Shown: positions 34,942 to 44,490, numbered from the stretch's first letter. The stretch: DNA of 64,000 nt from Ruminococcaceae bacterium UBA6845 (GCA_002449395.1 DKDP01000051.1:37956-101955); one strand, 5' to 3'. Notes: a model not told the origin generated them from the sequence alone. Translations and numbers: made by a program.

Positions 34942-34985
34942 CGAACAAGAAAAAACGGATTATTATTAAGACTGTATTTTATCCC

Positions 34986-35032
34986 TTCCACCGCAAGCGG
35001 TCCCCCTCCCCTTACAATAAGGGGAGGCTGAG
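34986..35032 (+). repeat. Degenerate short palindromic repeat unit
   Basis: TTCCACCGCAAGCGGTCCCC followed by CTCCCC...GGGGAGGC has the same two-hairpin layout as the units at 49692-49938: an inner GC-rich loop stem, then CTCCCC/GGGGAG. It fills most of the gap between the B12 operon and the rhodanese gene and may also end transcription. Confidence 0.55.
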
Positions 35033-35098
35033 ATATTTTCATCAACCGTAAGCAAAGCGAAAAAATATTGCCAAATAACCTGTCTAAGCGAGGTCATT

Positions 35099-35416
35099 AT
35101 GAATACATACACAAAGATTAATTTTGAAGAAGCCAAAAGGATGCTCGACTCGGGAAAGTGCATAATGTTCGATGTTCGTACCGACGAGGAATTTTTCACG
35201 GGTCACGCCGAGGGCGCGGTCAATTTTGACGTTGACACAATCAATGCCGACACCGCCGCCGAGCTGATTCCGTCAAAGGATACGCCGATTCTTGTCTACT
35301 GCAAGACAGGCGAACGTGCATCGCTTGCCGCCGACGAGCTTTCCGCTCTCGGGTACAAAAACATTTACAGCGTCGGCAGTCTTGTCGAGTGGCCTTACGG
35401 TCTTTCATTTGAATAA
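35099..35416 (+). CDS. Rhodanese-like domain protein
   Basis: A 105-residue single rhodanese domain with MFDVRTDEEFFTGHAEGAVNF at the N-terminal half and the active-site loop VYCKTGERA (cysteine near residue 76). The family transfers sulfane sulfur or binds persulfide. No signal peptide is seen, so it is cytoplasmic. It is monocistronic with its own terminator; no partner is suggested by context. Confidence 0.92.
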   Translation: MNTYTKINFEEAKRMLDSGKCIMFDVRTDEEFFTGHAEGAVNFDVDTINADTAAELIPSKDTPILVYCKTGERASLAADELSALGYKNIYSVGSLVEWPYGLSFE

Positions 35417-35421
35417 CAATA

Positions 35422-35448
35422 AAAGTCGACATCTTGTGTCGGCTTTTT
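35422..35448 (+). terminator. Terminator after the rhodanese gene
   Basis: AAAGTCGACA pairs with TGTCGGCTTT around TCTTG, followed by further T residues. Confidence 0.82.
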
Positions 35449-35564
35449 AATATATTCCGTGAACTTGCACAAAATAAGCAGCGTACCGTTTGTGAACTTC
35501 GTATAGCAAATTTCCTATCAATATGGTATAATGTCAGGGTATCTAAAACAGAGGAGATGACAAA

Positions 35565-36929
35565 TTGGAAGAAAACAAAATGGGCGTTATGCCGATAAAC
35601 AAGTTGATTATTAATATGTCATTGCCGATGATTGTTTCAATGCTCGTACAGGCATTATACAATATCGTTGACTCGGTTTTCGTCGCAATGGTTAATCAGG
35701 AATCGCTGACAGCGGTTTCGCTTTCTTTCCCGGCTCAGAACCTTATGATCGGATTTGCAACCGGCACGGCGGTCGGCGTTAACGCTTTGATCTCACGTGC
35801 CCTCGGCGAAAAGAACGGCGAACGTGCAAATAAAATCGCCGAAAACGGCGTATTTCTCGCCCTGCTCAGTTCAATCGCATTTTTCCTTTTCGGCGTGTTC
35901 GGTTCACGTCTTTTTATCAGCTCTCAGACAACAATACCCTACATCATTGACGAGGGTGAAAAATATCTTCAGGTATGCTGCGGCGCCAGCTTCGGAATTT
36001 TCTTTGAAATAATGTACGAAAGACTTTTGCAGTCAACAGGCAGAACCTTTTACACAATGATAACCCAGGGCGTCGGCGCAATAATCAATATTATTCTCGA
36101 CCCCGTATTTATCTTTGTGTTCAAAATGGGCGTTCGTGGAGCCGCAATCGCAACGGTTATCGGTCAAATCATTGCATTTATTCTTGCCGTTTATTTCAAC
36201 CGTAACAAGAATCCCGATCTTCACCTTGATTTCAAAAAGTTCAAGCCCAATGCACGCTTCATCGGCGAGATTTACAAGATCGGTGTTCCGTCAATTCTTA
36301 TGGTTGCTATCGGCTCGGTGATGACATATTTTATGAACAAAATACTCATCGTCTACACCCTCGGCAAGGAGCTTTCGGTAAACGTATTCGGTGCGTTCTT
36401 CAAGCTCAACAGCTTCATCTGTATGCCGATATTCGGACTCAACAACGGAGTTATCCCGATCATTGCTTACAACTACGGCGCACAGAAAAAGCACCGTATG
36501 ATCAAGACTATCAAGCTCTCAACAATGTACGCCGAAATATTCAGCGTGATCGGTGCAATAATTTTCTTCACACTGCCTAAGGTGCTTCTCGGATTTTTCT
36601 CGGCAACACCCGATATGCTGAGAATCGGTGTTCCTGCGTTGAAAATAATCAGCGTCAGCTTCCTTTTCGCAGGTATGAACATTGCCCTGAGCGGTGCGTT
36701 CCAGGCGTTCGGAAAGAGTCTGTTCTCGATGATTTCTTCGTTCATCCGCCAGCTTATTGTTCTGATTCCCGTCGCTTACATTCTTGCAAGATACGGACTT
36801 TCGATCGGCAACGACAACCTTGTTTGGTGGTCATATTCAATTGCAGACTTCGCCGCATCGGTTGTTTCGGTAACACTATTTGCGGTTCTTTATAAAAGAG
36901 TTATCAAACCTATTCAGGAAAAAGAATAA
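35565..36929 (+). CDS. MATE-family multidrug/metabolite efflux protein
   Basis: The 454-residue protein has about twelve hydrophobic helices in two related halves. It begins with the MATE pattern NKLIINMSLPMIVSMLVQALYN and includes SVFVAMVNQESLTAVSLSFP. Substrates of this DinF/NorM-like group are exported with Na+ or H+. The start is the TTG at 35565, eight bases after GAGGAG; the next ATG (35580) lacks such a site. It is monocistronic and converges on the MacB-like permease gene across a shared terminator. Confidence 0.9.
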   Translation: MEENKMGVMPINKLIINMSLPMIVSMLVQALYNIVDSVFVAMVNQESLTAVSLSFPAQNLMIGFATGTAVGVNALISRALGEKNGERANKIAENGVFLALLSSIAFFLFGVFGSRLFISSQTTIPYIIDEGEKYLQVCCGASFGIFFEIMYERLLQSTGRTFYTMITQGVGAIINIILDPVFIFVFKMGVRGAAIATVIGQIIAFILAVYFNRNKNPDLHLDFKKFKPNARFIGEIYKIGVPSILMVAIGSVMTYFMNKILIVYTLGKELSVNVFGAFFKLNSFICMPIFGLNNGVIPIIAYNYGAQKKHRMIKTIKLSTMYAEIFSVIGAIIFFTLPKVLLGFFSATPDMLRIGVPALKIISVSFLFAGMNIALSGAFQAFGKSLFSMISSFIRQLIVLIPVAYILARYGLSIGNDNLVWWSYSIADFAASVVSVTLFAVLYKRVIKPIQEKE

Positions 36930-36932
36930 GAA

Positions 36933-36968
36933 AAGCCTCACCCGGATCATCAAATCAGGGTGAGGCTT
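36933..36968. terminator. Bidirectional terminator
   Basis: AAGCCTCACCC pairs perfectly with GGGTGAGGCTT; it lies between convergent genes. Confidence 0.85.
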
Positions 36969-36981
36969 AATAATTTTCTGT

Positions 36982-38226
36982 TTAATCTCTTCTCAGTGCC
37001 TCAATCGGGGTCATATTTGCGGCACGCTTTGCCGGATAAATTCCGAAGAAGATTCCTATTGCGCTGGAGAATCCCACGGCGATGAGAACCGTTGAGAATT
37101 TGACGGCTATCGGTATCTTCAAATAAGCCGCAACCGCCCACGCTCCGCCTACGCCGAGCACGAAGCCTATTGCTCCTCCGAGCAGGCACAGTATCACGGA
37201 TTCCGTCAGAAACTGGAGCATAATTGTCGATGTCTTGGCTCCGAGCGCCTTTCTGATACCGATCTCTCTCGTTCGCTCCGTTACCGAAACGAGCATAATA
37301 TTCATAACTCCGATTCCGCCGACTAACAGCGAGATTGCGCTGACTGCGGCAATGAACGTTGTGAAAATATTGATAACCGAATCGAGCAAGTCAATGTATG
37401 TTGCCATAATGTTGAGCGTATACACCGAATCGTCAAAGCTGCCGTGCCTCGTCTTTATGAGGTTCAGCGCCGATTCGCCCGTGTTGTCAAGATCAGCTCC
37501 GTCCGTTGCCATAAGGTAAACCTGCGAATACCTGTTCACCTTGTCGTTCAGCTCGCCATTGAGCGACGCAGGTATCGCTATCATTCCCATACTCATCGAA
37601 GAGCTTGAGGAATACATCGAGGTCATACTTTCCATCTGATCCTGCGACACCATCGAATTTTCCGTCATATCGACAACGCCGATAACCTTGAGCGACGTTG
37701 TTTTGTTATTCACGGTATAGTTGATCGACTCGCCGACGCAGTTTTCCTCCCCGAAAATTTCCTTTGCGGTGAGGGTGCTGATTATGCAGACATTGCGCTT
37801 TTGATCATACTCGTCCTTTGTCCACGATCTTCCGTATTTCGTTGTCATCTGATTGATGAAAAGAAGATCCTGGTTGCCGGCGATTGTAAACACAAAGCCG
37901 TTATATTTTCCCGCCTGCGCCTGACCGAACGAAAATTCATAAGGTGAGCAATAGCTGACTGTTCCGAGCTTTTTAATTGAGGAAATATCCTCCTCAGTGA
38001 TGTAATTCGACTGATTCGCCGTGTTGGCATTGACGGCAATCTGAATTGCATTCGATCCCATATCCTCGATCATTCCGACTATGTAGTCACGTCCGCCGTT
38101 ACCGATCGTTACAATTGCAATAACCGAAGCGACGCCGATTATGATTCCGAGCATAGTAAGAAGCGAACGCATCATATTCGTTTTTATACTAAAAATCGCA
38201 ATGCGTATATTTTCTCTGATATCCAC
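36982..38226 (-). CDS. MacB-like ABC transporter permease (FtsX domain)
   Basis: The 414-residue protein has the MacB layout: one N-terminal helix (about 19-42, LTMLGIIIGVASVIAIVTI), a long extracellular domain (about 45-285), and three C-terminal helices with ERTREIGIRKALGAK and ILLQFLTE-like segments. It starts at a GTG six bases after GGAGG. The adaptor gene precedes it by 12 bases. Unlike the usual MacA-ATPase-MacB order, no ATP-binding subunit gene is present here. Transport may therefore need an ATPase encoded elsewhere. Confidence 0.9.
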   Translation of the reverse strand: MDIRENIRIAIFSIKTNMMRSLLTMLGIIIGVASVIAIVTIGNGGRDYIVGMIEDMGSNAIQIAVNANTANQSNYITEEDISSIKKLGTVSYCSPYEFSFGQAQAGKYNGFVFTIAGNQDLLFINQMTTKYGRSWTKDEYDQKRNVCIISTLTAKEIFGEENCVGESINYTVNNKTTSLKVIGVVDMTENSMVSQDQMESMTSMYSSSSSMSMGMIAIPASLNGELNDKVNRYSQVYLMATDGADLDNTGESALNLIKTRHGSFDDSVYTLNIMATYIDLLDSVINIFTTFIAAVSAISLLVGGIGVMNIMLVSVTERTREIGIRKALGAKTSTIMLQFLTESVILCLLGGAIGFVLGVGGAWAVAAYLKIPIAVKFSTVLIAVGFSSAIGIFFGIYPAKRAANMTPIEALRRD

Positions 38227-38238
38227 AGCCGTCCTCCG

Positions 38239-39822
38239 TTACTTCAGCTTAACCTTCGCTCCGTCCTCAAGTCCGCTTGTATTCTTTATCAGCACATCTC
38301 CCTCGCTGACGCCCGAAAGCACCTGATAGTACGTGTCATTGGAGATGCCGAGTGTAACCTTTTTCTTGACTGCGGTTGATTTATCCTTGTTGTAGGCATA
38401 AACATATACATCCGAGCCGTCAATTATAATCGCTTCAACGGGCACGACAAGGGCATTTTCCTGAGTATCCGTGATGATTGAAATGTCAACATCGGTGCCG
38501 ACAATGAACGACTTGTCGCCGTCCTCGATTGTAACCTGGGCAGGAATGGTGCTTGAACTGCCGCCGCCCGACATAATTGAATTGAGGTCAAGCGAGCTGC
38601 CCGTTGATGTTGCAACAGCTCCGACATAGGAAACTCTGCCCTCGTGGATTTCATTATTCGCCGACTTGACCGAAACCTCCTGGTTTACGCTGACATCAAG
38701 AACATCGTATTTGCTCAGTGAAATATCGGCAACAAGAGGATAGTTAAGAACCTTTATACCAACCTTGTCCGAACCGAAGAATGAACTGATCATCTTTGAA
38801 ACATCGATTCCCGATGAAATGGAAGAGATGATTGAGCTGATGTCAACATCCTTTCCGTCAACAACAGTCTGTGTTTCAACAGTCTCTCCGACTTTTATAT
38901 TGACCTCGCTGACAAGTCCTTTTTCACTTGCGATCCAGCCCTTTTTCATCTCGTTTGTCTGTGTGAGGGCTTTCTGATACTCGGACTGCGCATTTTCATA
39001 AACCGTCTTATAAACGGACAGATATGTGTCGTTTGACTGGAGTTCAAGGGTTGCAAGCTGAGCCTTGAGCTGAACAAGGGACATTTCCGCATTGATGAGA
39101 GCGCTCGATCCGCCGCTCATCTGAGCAAACGCACTCATATCGAATGAGCCCGATCCCCCGGCAATTGTGCCGAGATTGTCAAGAAGTCCCGAGATATCCG
39201 ATGTACTTGAACCTGCCGAAAGGATGGAGGTAAGTACCCTTCTCGCCGTTGCCTCGTCATACTCCACGCCGAAACGCTTTGCAATCTTTATAAATCTTTT
39301 AACAAGGTCGTCTGAGACCTTTACTCCGCTGTCGCTCTTCGTTGACGACGGCTTTGTTGTCGAGGTCTTAGCCTTGAGCGTTTCAATCTCCTTTTCAAGC
39401 TCCGCAATCTGTTTTTTGGTTGAGCTTATCTTTCCGCTTGCGGAAGACGAGGAGTTCTTCGCCTTATTATATGCGGCAAGAGCCTTTTCATAGTTATTCT
39501 CTTTTTCATTGAGAGCCGTTTCGAGCGAGGAAACGTCAAAGGTTGCAAGCACATCGCCTGCCTTTACAACGTCGCCCTCCTTGACATTGACGGTCTTAAC
39601 CTTTACCTTGTTCATCAGAGTAAACGACTGCTCCGATGCCGTGGATACCGTACCCGTTGTGTCAAGCGTCTCATTAATCGTCTGCTTCGTGACCTCAACC
39701 GTGCTCACGGCGAGCTTCTCCTCGGGCTTGAAGATCATATAGGCGACAACCGCCAGAACGACAACCGCCAAAACCGAGCAGAGAATAATAACTTTTTTGT
39801 TTTTTCCTTTTTTCTGCTGCAT
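38239..39822 (-). CDS. MacA/HlyD-like efflux adaptor (membrane fusion protein)
   Basis: The 527-residue protein has one N-terminal transmembrane helix (about 9-29), a lipoyl/biotinyl-like half (VKEGDVVKAGDVLATFD near 77) and a long coiled-coil hairpin with Ser/Lys-rich segments (about 105-300). A second barrel-type domain and a C-terminal GISNDTYYQVLSGVSEGDVL segment follow. Such proteins work with MacB-like permeases to pass substrates outward, for example peptides or toxins. The hairpin is long for the family and holds an inserted region around residues 145-235. Confidence 0.9.
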   Translation of the reverse strand: MQQKKGKNKKVIILCSVLAVVVLAVVAYMIFKPEEKLAVSTVEVTKQTINETLDTTGTVSTASEQSFTLMNKVKVKTVNVKEGDVVKAGDVLATFDVSSLETALNEKENNYEKALAAYNKAKNSSSSASGKISSTKKQIAELEKEIETLKAKTSTTKPSSTKSDSGVKVSDDLVKRFIKIAKRFGVEYDEATARRVLTSILSAGSSTSDISGLLDNLGTIAGGSGSFDMSAFAQMSGGSSALINAEMSLVQLKAQLATLELQSNDTYLSVYKTVYENAQSEYQKALTQTNEMKKGWIASEKGLVSEVNIKVGETVETQTVVDGKDVDISSIISSISSGIDVSKMISSFFGSDKVGIKVLNYPLVADISLSKYDVLDVSVNQEVSVKSANNEIHEGRVSYVGAVATSTGSSLDLNSIMSGGGSSSTIPAQVTIEDGDKSFIVGTDVDISIITDTQENALVVPVEAIIIDGSDVYVYAYNKDKSTAVKKKVTLGISNDTYYQVLSGVSEGDVLIKNTSGLEDGAKVKLK

Positions 39823-39878
39823 AAACGCACCCCTAACTCCAATATCTATATAATATCAATATTTTACGGGAGAATAAA

Positions 39879-40418
39879 ATGAAGCCCTATAAAATAATAT
39901 TTCCGCTTTTAATTATAATTTTTCTGACCGCCTGCGTGGGTCAGAAGCAGCTCAGCGTCGATGAATTTCTCATTAAATACAACGACATTTCGTCCGCCGA
40001 GCTGAAAAGCACCGATTTCACAGTAACAAGTAATAATACATATTATTCTTACAGTGCTGTGTCTGACGGCATTTTCATCGCATTTTACACAAAATCCGAC
40101 GGCGTGGTCGAGCAGTGCACCGTCACGTCAAAAAGCGGCAGCAATCATTTTGACGCCGCCTGTTTGAATATCATAAAGGTGTTCACGGATTTTCCCGATG
40201 ATAAAAGCCGTAAATTTCTGAAAGACGTCGGAGATTCCGACGGTTTTCATCTCGTTATAAACGACTACGGCATTGGAAAAACAATGATTCTCAACAGAGC
40301 AGGTAATGAGCTGAACACCAACGAACTGCCAACGCTGAAAAGAGAAGTCAGGGAGGAGGATATCGCCCGCCCAACTCTTTCCGACGTTACTGATTCTACC
40401 AATGCTATTAGACAATAA
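39879..40418 (+). CDS. Lipoprotein of unknown function
   Basis: The 179-residue protein has a hydrophobic signal with lipobox LTAC and a soluble domain with several Tyr/Ser-rich strands (TSNNTYYSYSAVSDG). No family was recognised. It is divergent from the efflux adaptor gene, which starts 56 bases away on the other strand, so the two share a control region. Its product may be functionally linked with that system, but only context suggests this. Confidence 0.72.
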   Translation: MKPYKIIFPLLIIIFLTACVGQKQLSVDEFLIKYNDISSAELKSTDFTVTSNNTYYSYSAVSDGIFIAFYTKSDGVVEQCTVTSKSGSNHFDAACLNIIKVFTDFPDDKSRKFLKDVGDSDGFHLVINDYGIGKTMILNRAGNELNTNELPTLKREVREEDIARPTLSDVTDSTNAIRQ

Positions 40419-40471
40419 AAATACTGCGTACAAATTAAAAATTTGTTAAGAAACAGTAAATAAGCAATAAA

Positions 40472-40503
40472 AGCAAAAAGGTGACGGAAACTCCATCACC
40501 TTT
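40472..40503 (-). terminator. Terminator between convergent lipoprotein and secreted-protein genes
   Basis: AAAGGTGA pairs with TCACCTTT; on the minus strand it is followed by TTTTTGC. Confidence 0.8.
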
Positions 40504-40525
40504 AAACTGCATTTTAATTTCAGAA

Positions 40526-41014
40526 TCAGCCAACGAAGCCGCATGCGGGAACTTCGGTCTCCGGCTCCTCTGTGGGAGCTTCCGGCTCTGTTGTTGTCTC
40601 ATCCTCAGGCTTGTAATAGAGCTCAAGAGCCTTGTTAGCGATAATGCTGTTTGAAATAGCATTATTAAGAGCCTCTACGTCAATACCTGCGTCTGTGAGG
40701 AATGCGTCAGCGATATCACGAACTGCACCCGGATCACTGATTTCATCAGAACCGATGCCCTTATCGTTGATGTACTTCTCAAGAGTAGTAACGAGGTCAG
40801 CAACATCTTCTTTTGCAGCGCCTGTCTTTATCGCATCAACGATTTCGCCTGCGATCTCTTCAGCCTTCTCATCGTTCTGAAGTGCGGAAACTGCGCCTTC
40901 GATTGACGAAGTTGTTGTTTCGGGAACTTCTTCTGCATTGTTCTCTGCACGAACTGAGAATGCTACGGTTGCACAAACAGCGGCTACCATAAGAATTGCC
41001 AAGAACTTTTTCAT
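40526..41014 (-). CDS. Small secreted acidic protein of unknown function
   Basis: The 162-residue protein has a clear signal peptide (about 1-23, FSVRAEN). A helical, Ala/Glu/Asp-rich middle follows, and then a Pro/Glu/Thr-rich tail (about 137-157) ending in PACGFVG. No conserved domain was recognised. The gene has a strong own promoter and terminator, so it may be abundant. The single cysteine sits five residues from the C-terminus. Confidence 0.78.
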   Translation of the reverse strand: MKKFLAILMVAAVCATVAFSVRAENNAEEVPETTTSSIEGAVSALQNDEKAEEIAGEIVDAIKTGAAKEDVADLVTTLEKYINDKGIGSDEISDPGAVRDIADAFLTDAGIDVEALNNAISNSIIANKALELYYKPEDETTTEPEAPTEEPETEVPACGFVG

Positions 41015-41051
41015 ACGAATTCATCCTTTCATAATATTTATTAGCATAGGT

Positions 41052-41080
41052 ATTGTAACCCATATTAATACAAAAGTCAA
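41052..41080 (-). promoter_or_regulatory. Promoter of the small secreted acidic protein
   Basis: TTGACT, 17 bases, TACAAT on the minus strand. Confidence 0.7.
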
Positions 41081-41104
41081 TAGCTTTTCGGAAAAATACG
41101 GCAA

Positions 41105-42115
41105 TCAGTCCGCATTATTGTGTGCCTTACTGTAATCGTAATTCTTCCAGCAAACCGTGACGGTGTTACCGTCAACCTTGAATCTTTCAATATTATTATA
41201 GGAGTTGATCGAGCCCTCTTTGAAGCCCTCTTTCTCAAGTCCGTCGGTGAAAAGATCTCTCATTCTCGATGTCGGGAAATCAATCGTGGCGATCATAACG
41301 AGTGTTGTCTGATCACGGTGTTTTTCGAGCACGCCTGTCTCGAAATCAGCCGCCCACCAGCAGTTTCTCTTAGCATAGTCGATCTTCATCTTCGGGGTTG
41401 CGTCCGTTGATTTTTCATACTGCCAGAGCTTCATTGAAACAGGCATTGCGTCCTCATCCTCAACGCTCTTATAAAGCAGATTGTTCGCTCCGAGCGTATC
41501 AAGTGCATTCTGATTGTGAGTTCTGTAATAGAATCCGACCTCACAGCCAACCGTTGCCATTGCGTATTCGCCTTTCCAAAGCTCGATAAGCCAGTCCTTG
41601 TTGTCGTATGTGAAATAAATTCTGATTGTGGAGAGGTAGAAATTAACAAACTTCGAGCCCCAGTCATAAGCCGCATTAAAGCCGAACTTTCTCTGCGGTG
41701 CAAGAGCGTTATAAACCGCACTCGGTGATGAGGTCGGTTCCGTAGTTGTTTTGGTTGCAGTATTCTTCTTTGTGGTGGTTGTTCTTCTGCTCGTCGTTAC
41801 TCTCGGCGTAGTATTGCTCGGGGTAATCTGACTTGCCGAATACGAGCCGCCCGACTGCGTGGGATTGTTATAAATAACGGAATGTCCTTCGTTGTCTACG
41901 ATATAGGACTGTCCGTTTTCGCCGACAACGATCTGAGTCGGTCCCTCAAGAATGTCGCTGCCCTGACCGATCTGTATCTCATCTCCGTTTGCGGCGGAGT
42001 TCTTGTTCTTTGTGATCTTCTTGCCTGCACCGCAGCCCGTGAGCACGATGCTGAAAACAATTATGAATGAACAAAGCAAAGCTATGTATCGTGTTCTTGA
42101 ATTTTCCTTTCTCAT
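41105..42115 (-). CDS. Lipoprotein with DUF4474-like domain
   Basis: The 336-residue protein has a signal peptide with lipobox LTGC, a Thr-rich linker (TTSRRTTTTKKNTATKTTTE, about 108-130) and a C-terminal domain from about 140. That domain shows IRIYFTYDNKDWLIELWKGE followed by VGCEVGFYYRTHN, a pattern I associate with DUF4474 (moderate certainty). Function is unknown. The ATG at 42115 is chosen over a TTG at 42124 that is too close to GGAGA. The gene has its own promoter and ends 91 bases before the start of the next secreted-protein gene on the same strand. Confidence 0.78.
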   Translation of the reverse strand: MRKENSRTRYIALLCSFIIVFSIVLTGCGAGKKITKNKNSAANGDEIQIGQGSDILEGPTQIVVGENGQSYIVDNEGHSVIYNNPTQSGGSYSASQITPSNTTPRVTTSRRTTTTKKNTATKTTTEPTSSPSAVYNALAPQRKFGFNAAYDWGSKFVNFYLSTIRIYFTYDNKDWLIELWKGEYAMATVGCEVGFYYRTHNQNALDTLGANNLLYKSVEDEDAMPVSMKLWQYEKSTDATPKMKIDYAKRNCWWAADFETGVLEKHRDQTTLVMIATIDFPTSRMRDLFTDGLEKEGFKEGSINSYNNIERFKVDGNTVTVCWKNYDYSKAHNNAD

Positions 42116-42144
42116 TTTACACAATCTCCATTATATTTTTTTAC

Positions 42145-42173
42145 ATTGTATCATAAACCGAAAGAAAATACAA
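42145..42173 (-). promoter_or_regulatory. Promoter of the DUF4474-like lipoprotein gene
   Basis: TTGTAT, 17 bases, TACAAT on the minus strand. Confidence 0.65.
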
Positions 42174-42283
42174 TACCCAAAATTTGCCCGTGGGATATAC
42201 ATTTTTTCTGTATAGTGTGGCTCGGCTGCCGAAATTTGAAGCCGTTGGCGGGGATTTTTCATTGGCTTTTGCAAAATATCAGC

Positions 42284-42317
42284 AACGGGCTGTTCCGCAA
42301 AATCGGATCAGCCCGTC
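42284..42317 (-). terminator. Terminator of the nusB-recN gene cluster
   Basis: AACGGGCTG pairs with CAGCCCGTC-type sequence four bases after the recN stop codon; a weak T-run (ATATTTT) follows on the minus strand. Confidence 0.7.
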
Positions 42318-42320
42318 AAT

Positions 42321-43982
42321 TCATATATTTCCTGCGTTTCGGAGCATTTCTCTTGCACTTTCAAGCTGGAGCTTTGTAATCTCCATACCGCCCATAATGC
42401 GTGCAATCTCCTCAACACGTTCCTCTTCAAGGAGTGATTTAATATTTGTATAGGTTTTGCCGTCGGAAACAGACTTGCTGATATAAAGATGAACGTCGCC
42501 CTGCGCCGCAATCTGAGCAAGATGGGTTACACAGATAACCTGTCTGCCCTTTGACGCACTTCTGAGCTTCATCGCTATTTTCTGCGCCGCTCTGCCGCTG
42601 ACGCCGGTATCAATTTCATCGAATATCATCGTGTCAACGCCGTCCGTCTCGGCAAGCACATTCTTTATCGCAAGCATAATTCTCGACAGCTCGCCGCCCG
42701 AAGCAATCTTCGCAAGCGGTTTCGGCTCCTCGCCGATATTCGCCGAGATAAGAAATTCAATTCCGTCTCTGCCGTTTTCGCTCAAGCCTATATCGTCGCA
42801 CTTTACAACAAAGCGGACATTCGGCATATCGAGAAATTCAAGCTCCGAGCAAATCGCCTCGCTGAGTCTCTCTCCTGCATTTTTTCTCGATTCGGTCAGC
42901 TTTTCCGCCGCCGCCTCGGTTTCGGCAAGAGTTTCTTTCTCCTGCTTTCGGAGCACCTTGACCTTTTCCTCCGAGAAAGCGATATTGTCAAGCTCTTCCC
43001 TCGCCTTTTCAAGATAATCGAGCATCTCCTCCTCCGTAGCACCGTATTTCTTTGACATACGGTAGAGAAGATCGAGTCTTTCCTCAATATCGTCAAGCTC
43101 GGACGGATCAAAATCCACCTCCGACATTGCGTCACGCACAAGCTCGGCAATATCGTCGAGCTCATACCTTATATCGGTAATTTTCTCGGCAGCTTCACCG
43201 AGACTTTCCATATATTCGGACGCACCTGTAATTTCCGATTCTGCCTCGCCGATCATATCAATTCCGGCTCCGTCAGCTCTGAGCGCCTCGTATGCGGCAT
43301 TGAGACTTACAATAACCTTTTGAGAGTTATTGATCAGCGCCTTTCTCGCTTTCAGCTCGTCACGCTCGCCCACGGTTATATCCGCTTTCTCAAGCTCGTC
43401 TATCTGATATGTGAGAAAATCTATTCTCTGCGATTTCGAGCTCTCGTCCGTCGTAATCTTTTTCAGCTTGTTTCTGATATCACAAAGTCTGCCGTATTTC
43501 TCACGGTAATCAGCTATCAGGCTGTCATTTTTCGCATAGCTGTCGACAAATCCGCAGTGCTTTTCAGGGGAAAGGAGCGACTGGTTGTCGTGCTGGCCGT
43601 GGATGTCAATAAGCTCGGCACCGATCTCACGAAGCATTGATACGGTTACGGGTGCACCGTTGATTCGGCAGATATTCTTACCCTCACGGCTGAGCGTTCG
43701 GTTGATAATCAGCACCCCGTCCTCACATTCGATTCCGTTATCGTCGAGGAACTCACGCACCTTGTCGTTAACGTCCTCAAACACGGCGTAAACCTTTGCG
43801 TTCTGCGCTCCCGTGCGGATAATTTCACGTGATGTGCGCTCTCCGAGGATCGCATTGATTGAGTCGATGACGATTGATTTACCTGCACCCGTCTCGCCCG
43901 TCAGCACATTAAGTCCGCAGCCGAACTCAATGGCGGCGCTCTCAATTATAGCAACATTTTCAATTTTCAGGCTTGTAAGCAT
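42321..43982 (-). CDS. recN: DNA repair protein RecN
   Basis: RecN is an SMC-like ATPase that gathers DNA ends during double-strand-break repair. The 553-residue protein begins LTSLKIENVAIIESAAIEF and has Walker A GETGAGKSIVIDS near residue 30. A central coiled coil (about 150-370) follows, then signature LSRIMLAIKNVLA and Walker B DTMIFDEIDTGVSGRAAQK near 475. The ATG at 43982 has a GGATG-type site. It is the last gene of the conserved cluster, directly after argR, as in Bacillus. Confidence 0.96.
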   Translation of the reverse strand: MLTSLKIENVAIIESAAIEFGCGLNVLTGETGAGKSIVIDSINAILGERTSREIIRTGAQNAKVYAVFEDVNDKVREFLDDNGIECEDGVLIINRTLSREGKNICRINGAPVTVSMLREIGAELIDIHGQHDNQSLLSPEKHCGFVDSYAKNDSLIADYREKYGRLCDIRNKLKKITTDESSKSQRIDFLTYQIDELEKADITVGERDELKARKALINNSQKVIVSLNAAYEALRADGAGIDMIGEAESEITGASEYMESLGEAAEKITDIRYELDDIAELVRDAMSEVDFDPSELDDIEERLDLLYRMSKKYGATEEEMLDYLEKAREELDNIAFSEEKVKVLRKQEKETLAETEAAAEKLTESRKNAGERLSEAICSELEFLDMPNVRFVVKCDDIGLSENGRDGIEFLISANIGEEPKPLAKIASGGELSRIMLAIKNVLAETDGVDTMIFDEIDTGVSGRAAQKIAMKLRSASKGRQVICVTHLAQIAAQGDVHLYISKSVSDGKTYTNIKSLLEEERVEEIARIMGGMEITKLQLESAREMLRNAGNI

Positions 43983-44006
43983 ATGATCACATCCGTTAAT
44001 CAAAAA

Positions 44007-44474
44007 TTATCCGCCGTGAGAAGAGGCCTTAACGATTCTGTCAATAGATTCCTTCAGCTCGTGGGCGGTAGCCTCTGTTCTGCAAAGGGCAAAGATCGTG
44101 TCGTCGCCCGCAATCGTGCCGACGAGACCCTCCCACTCCATATTGTCAAATGCGGCACAGGCGGCGTTTGCCATACCGACGTGGCACTTGATTACAACCG
44201 TGTTAAGCGCATAGTCCGATGAGAGCACGGAATGGGAAAAAATCGTTGTGAACTTTGAGAGATACTCGTCCGTTTCGCTCTTGCCCTCAACATAGCGATA
44301 CACTCCGTTCTTGTCCATCTGCTTGACAAGTCTCAGCTCCTTGATATCGCGGGAAACCGTTGCCTGAGTTGAGCTGAATCCGTTTTCCTCGAGCTTTTCA
44401 AGCATTTCCTCCTGTGTGCCGATCGCATACATCTCAATGAGCTTGAGGATCATACTGTGTCTTTTCTTCTTCAT
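44007..44474 (-). CDS. argR: Arginine repressor ArgR/AhrC
   Basis: ArgR senses L-arginine and represses arginine biosynthesis genes, acting as a hexamer. The 155-residue protein has a winged-helix N-terminal domain (about 1-70, STQATVSRDIKELRLVK) and a C-terminal arginine-binding domain with VGTIAGDDTIF near 122. The ATG at 44474 follows AAAGGAG; the longer frame is not supported. It is the obvious candidate regulator for argCJBD at 6.5-10.7 kb. Confidence 0.95.
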   Translation of the reverse strand: MKKKRHSMILKLIEMYAIGTQEEMLEKLEENGFSSTQATVSRDIKELRLVKQMDKNGVYRYVEGKSETDEYLSKFTTIFSHSVLSSDYALNTVVIKCHVGMANAACAAFDNMEWEGLVGTIAGDDTIFALCRTEATAHELKESIDRIVKASSHGG

Positions 44475-44490
44475 ATTTTTGTATCTCCTT

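Noticed and set aside
34986..35032. CRISPR-like repeats
   Set aside because: Palindromic units here and at 49.7-49.9 kb are not regularly spaced, vary in sequence and have no cas genes nearby.
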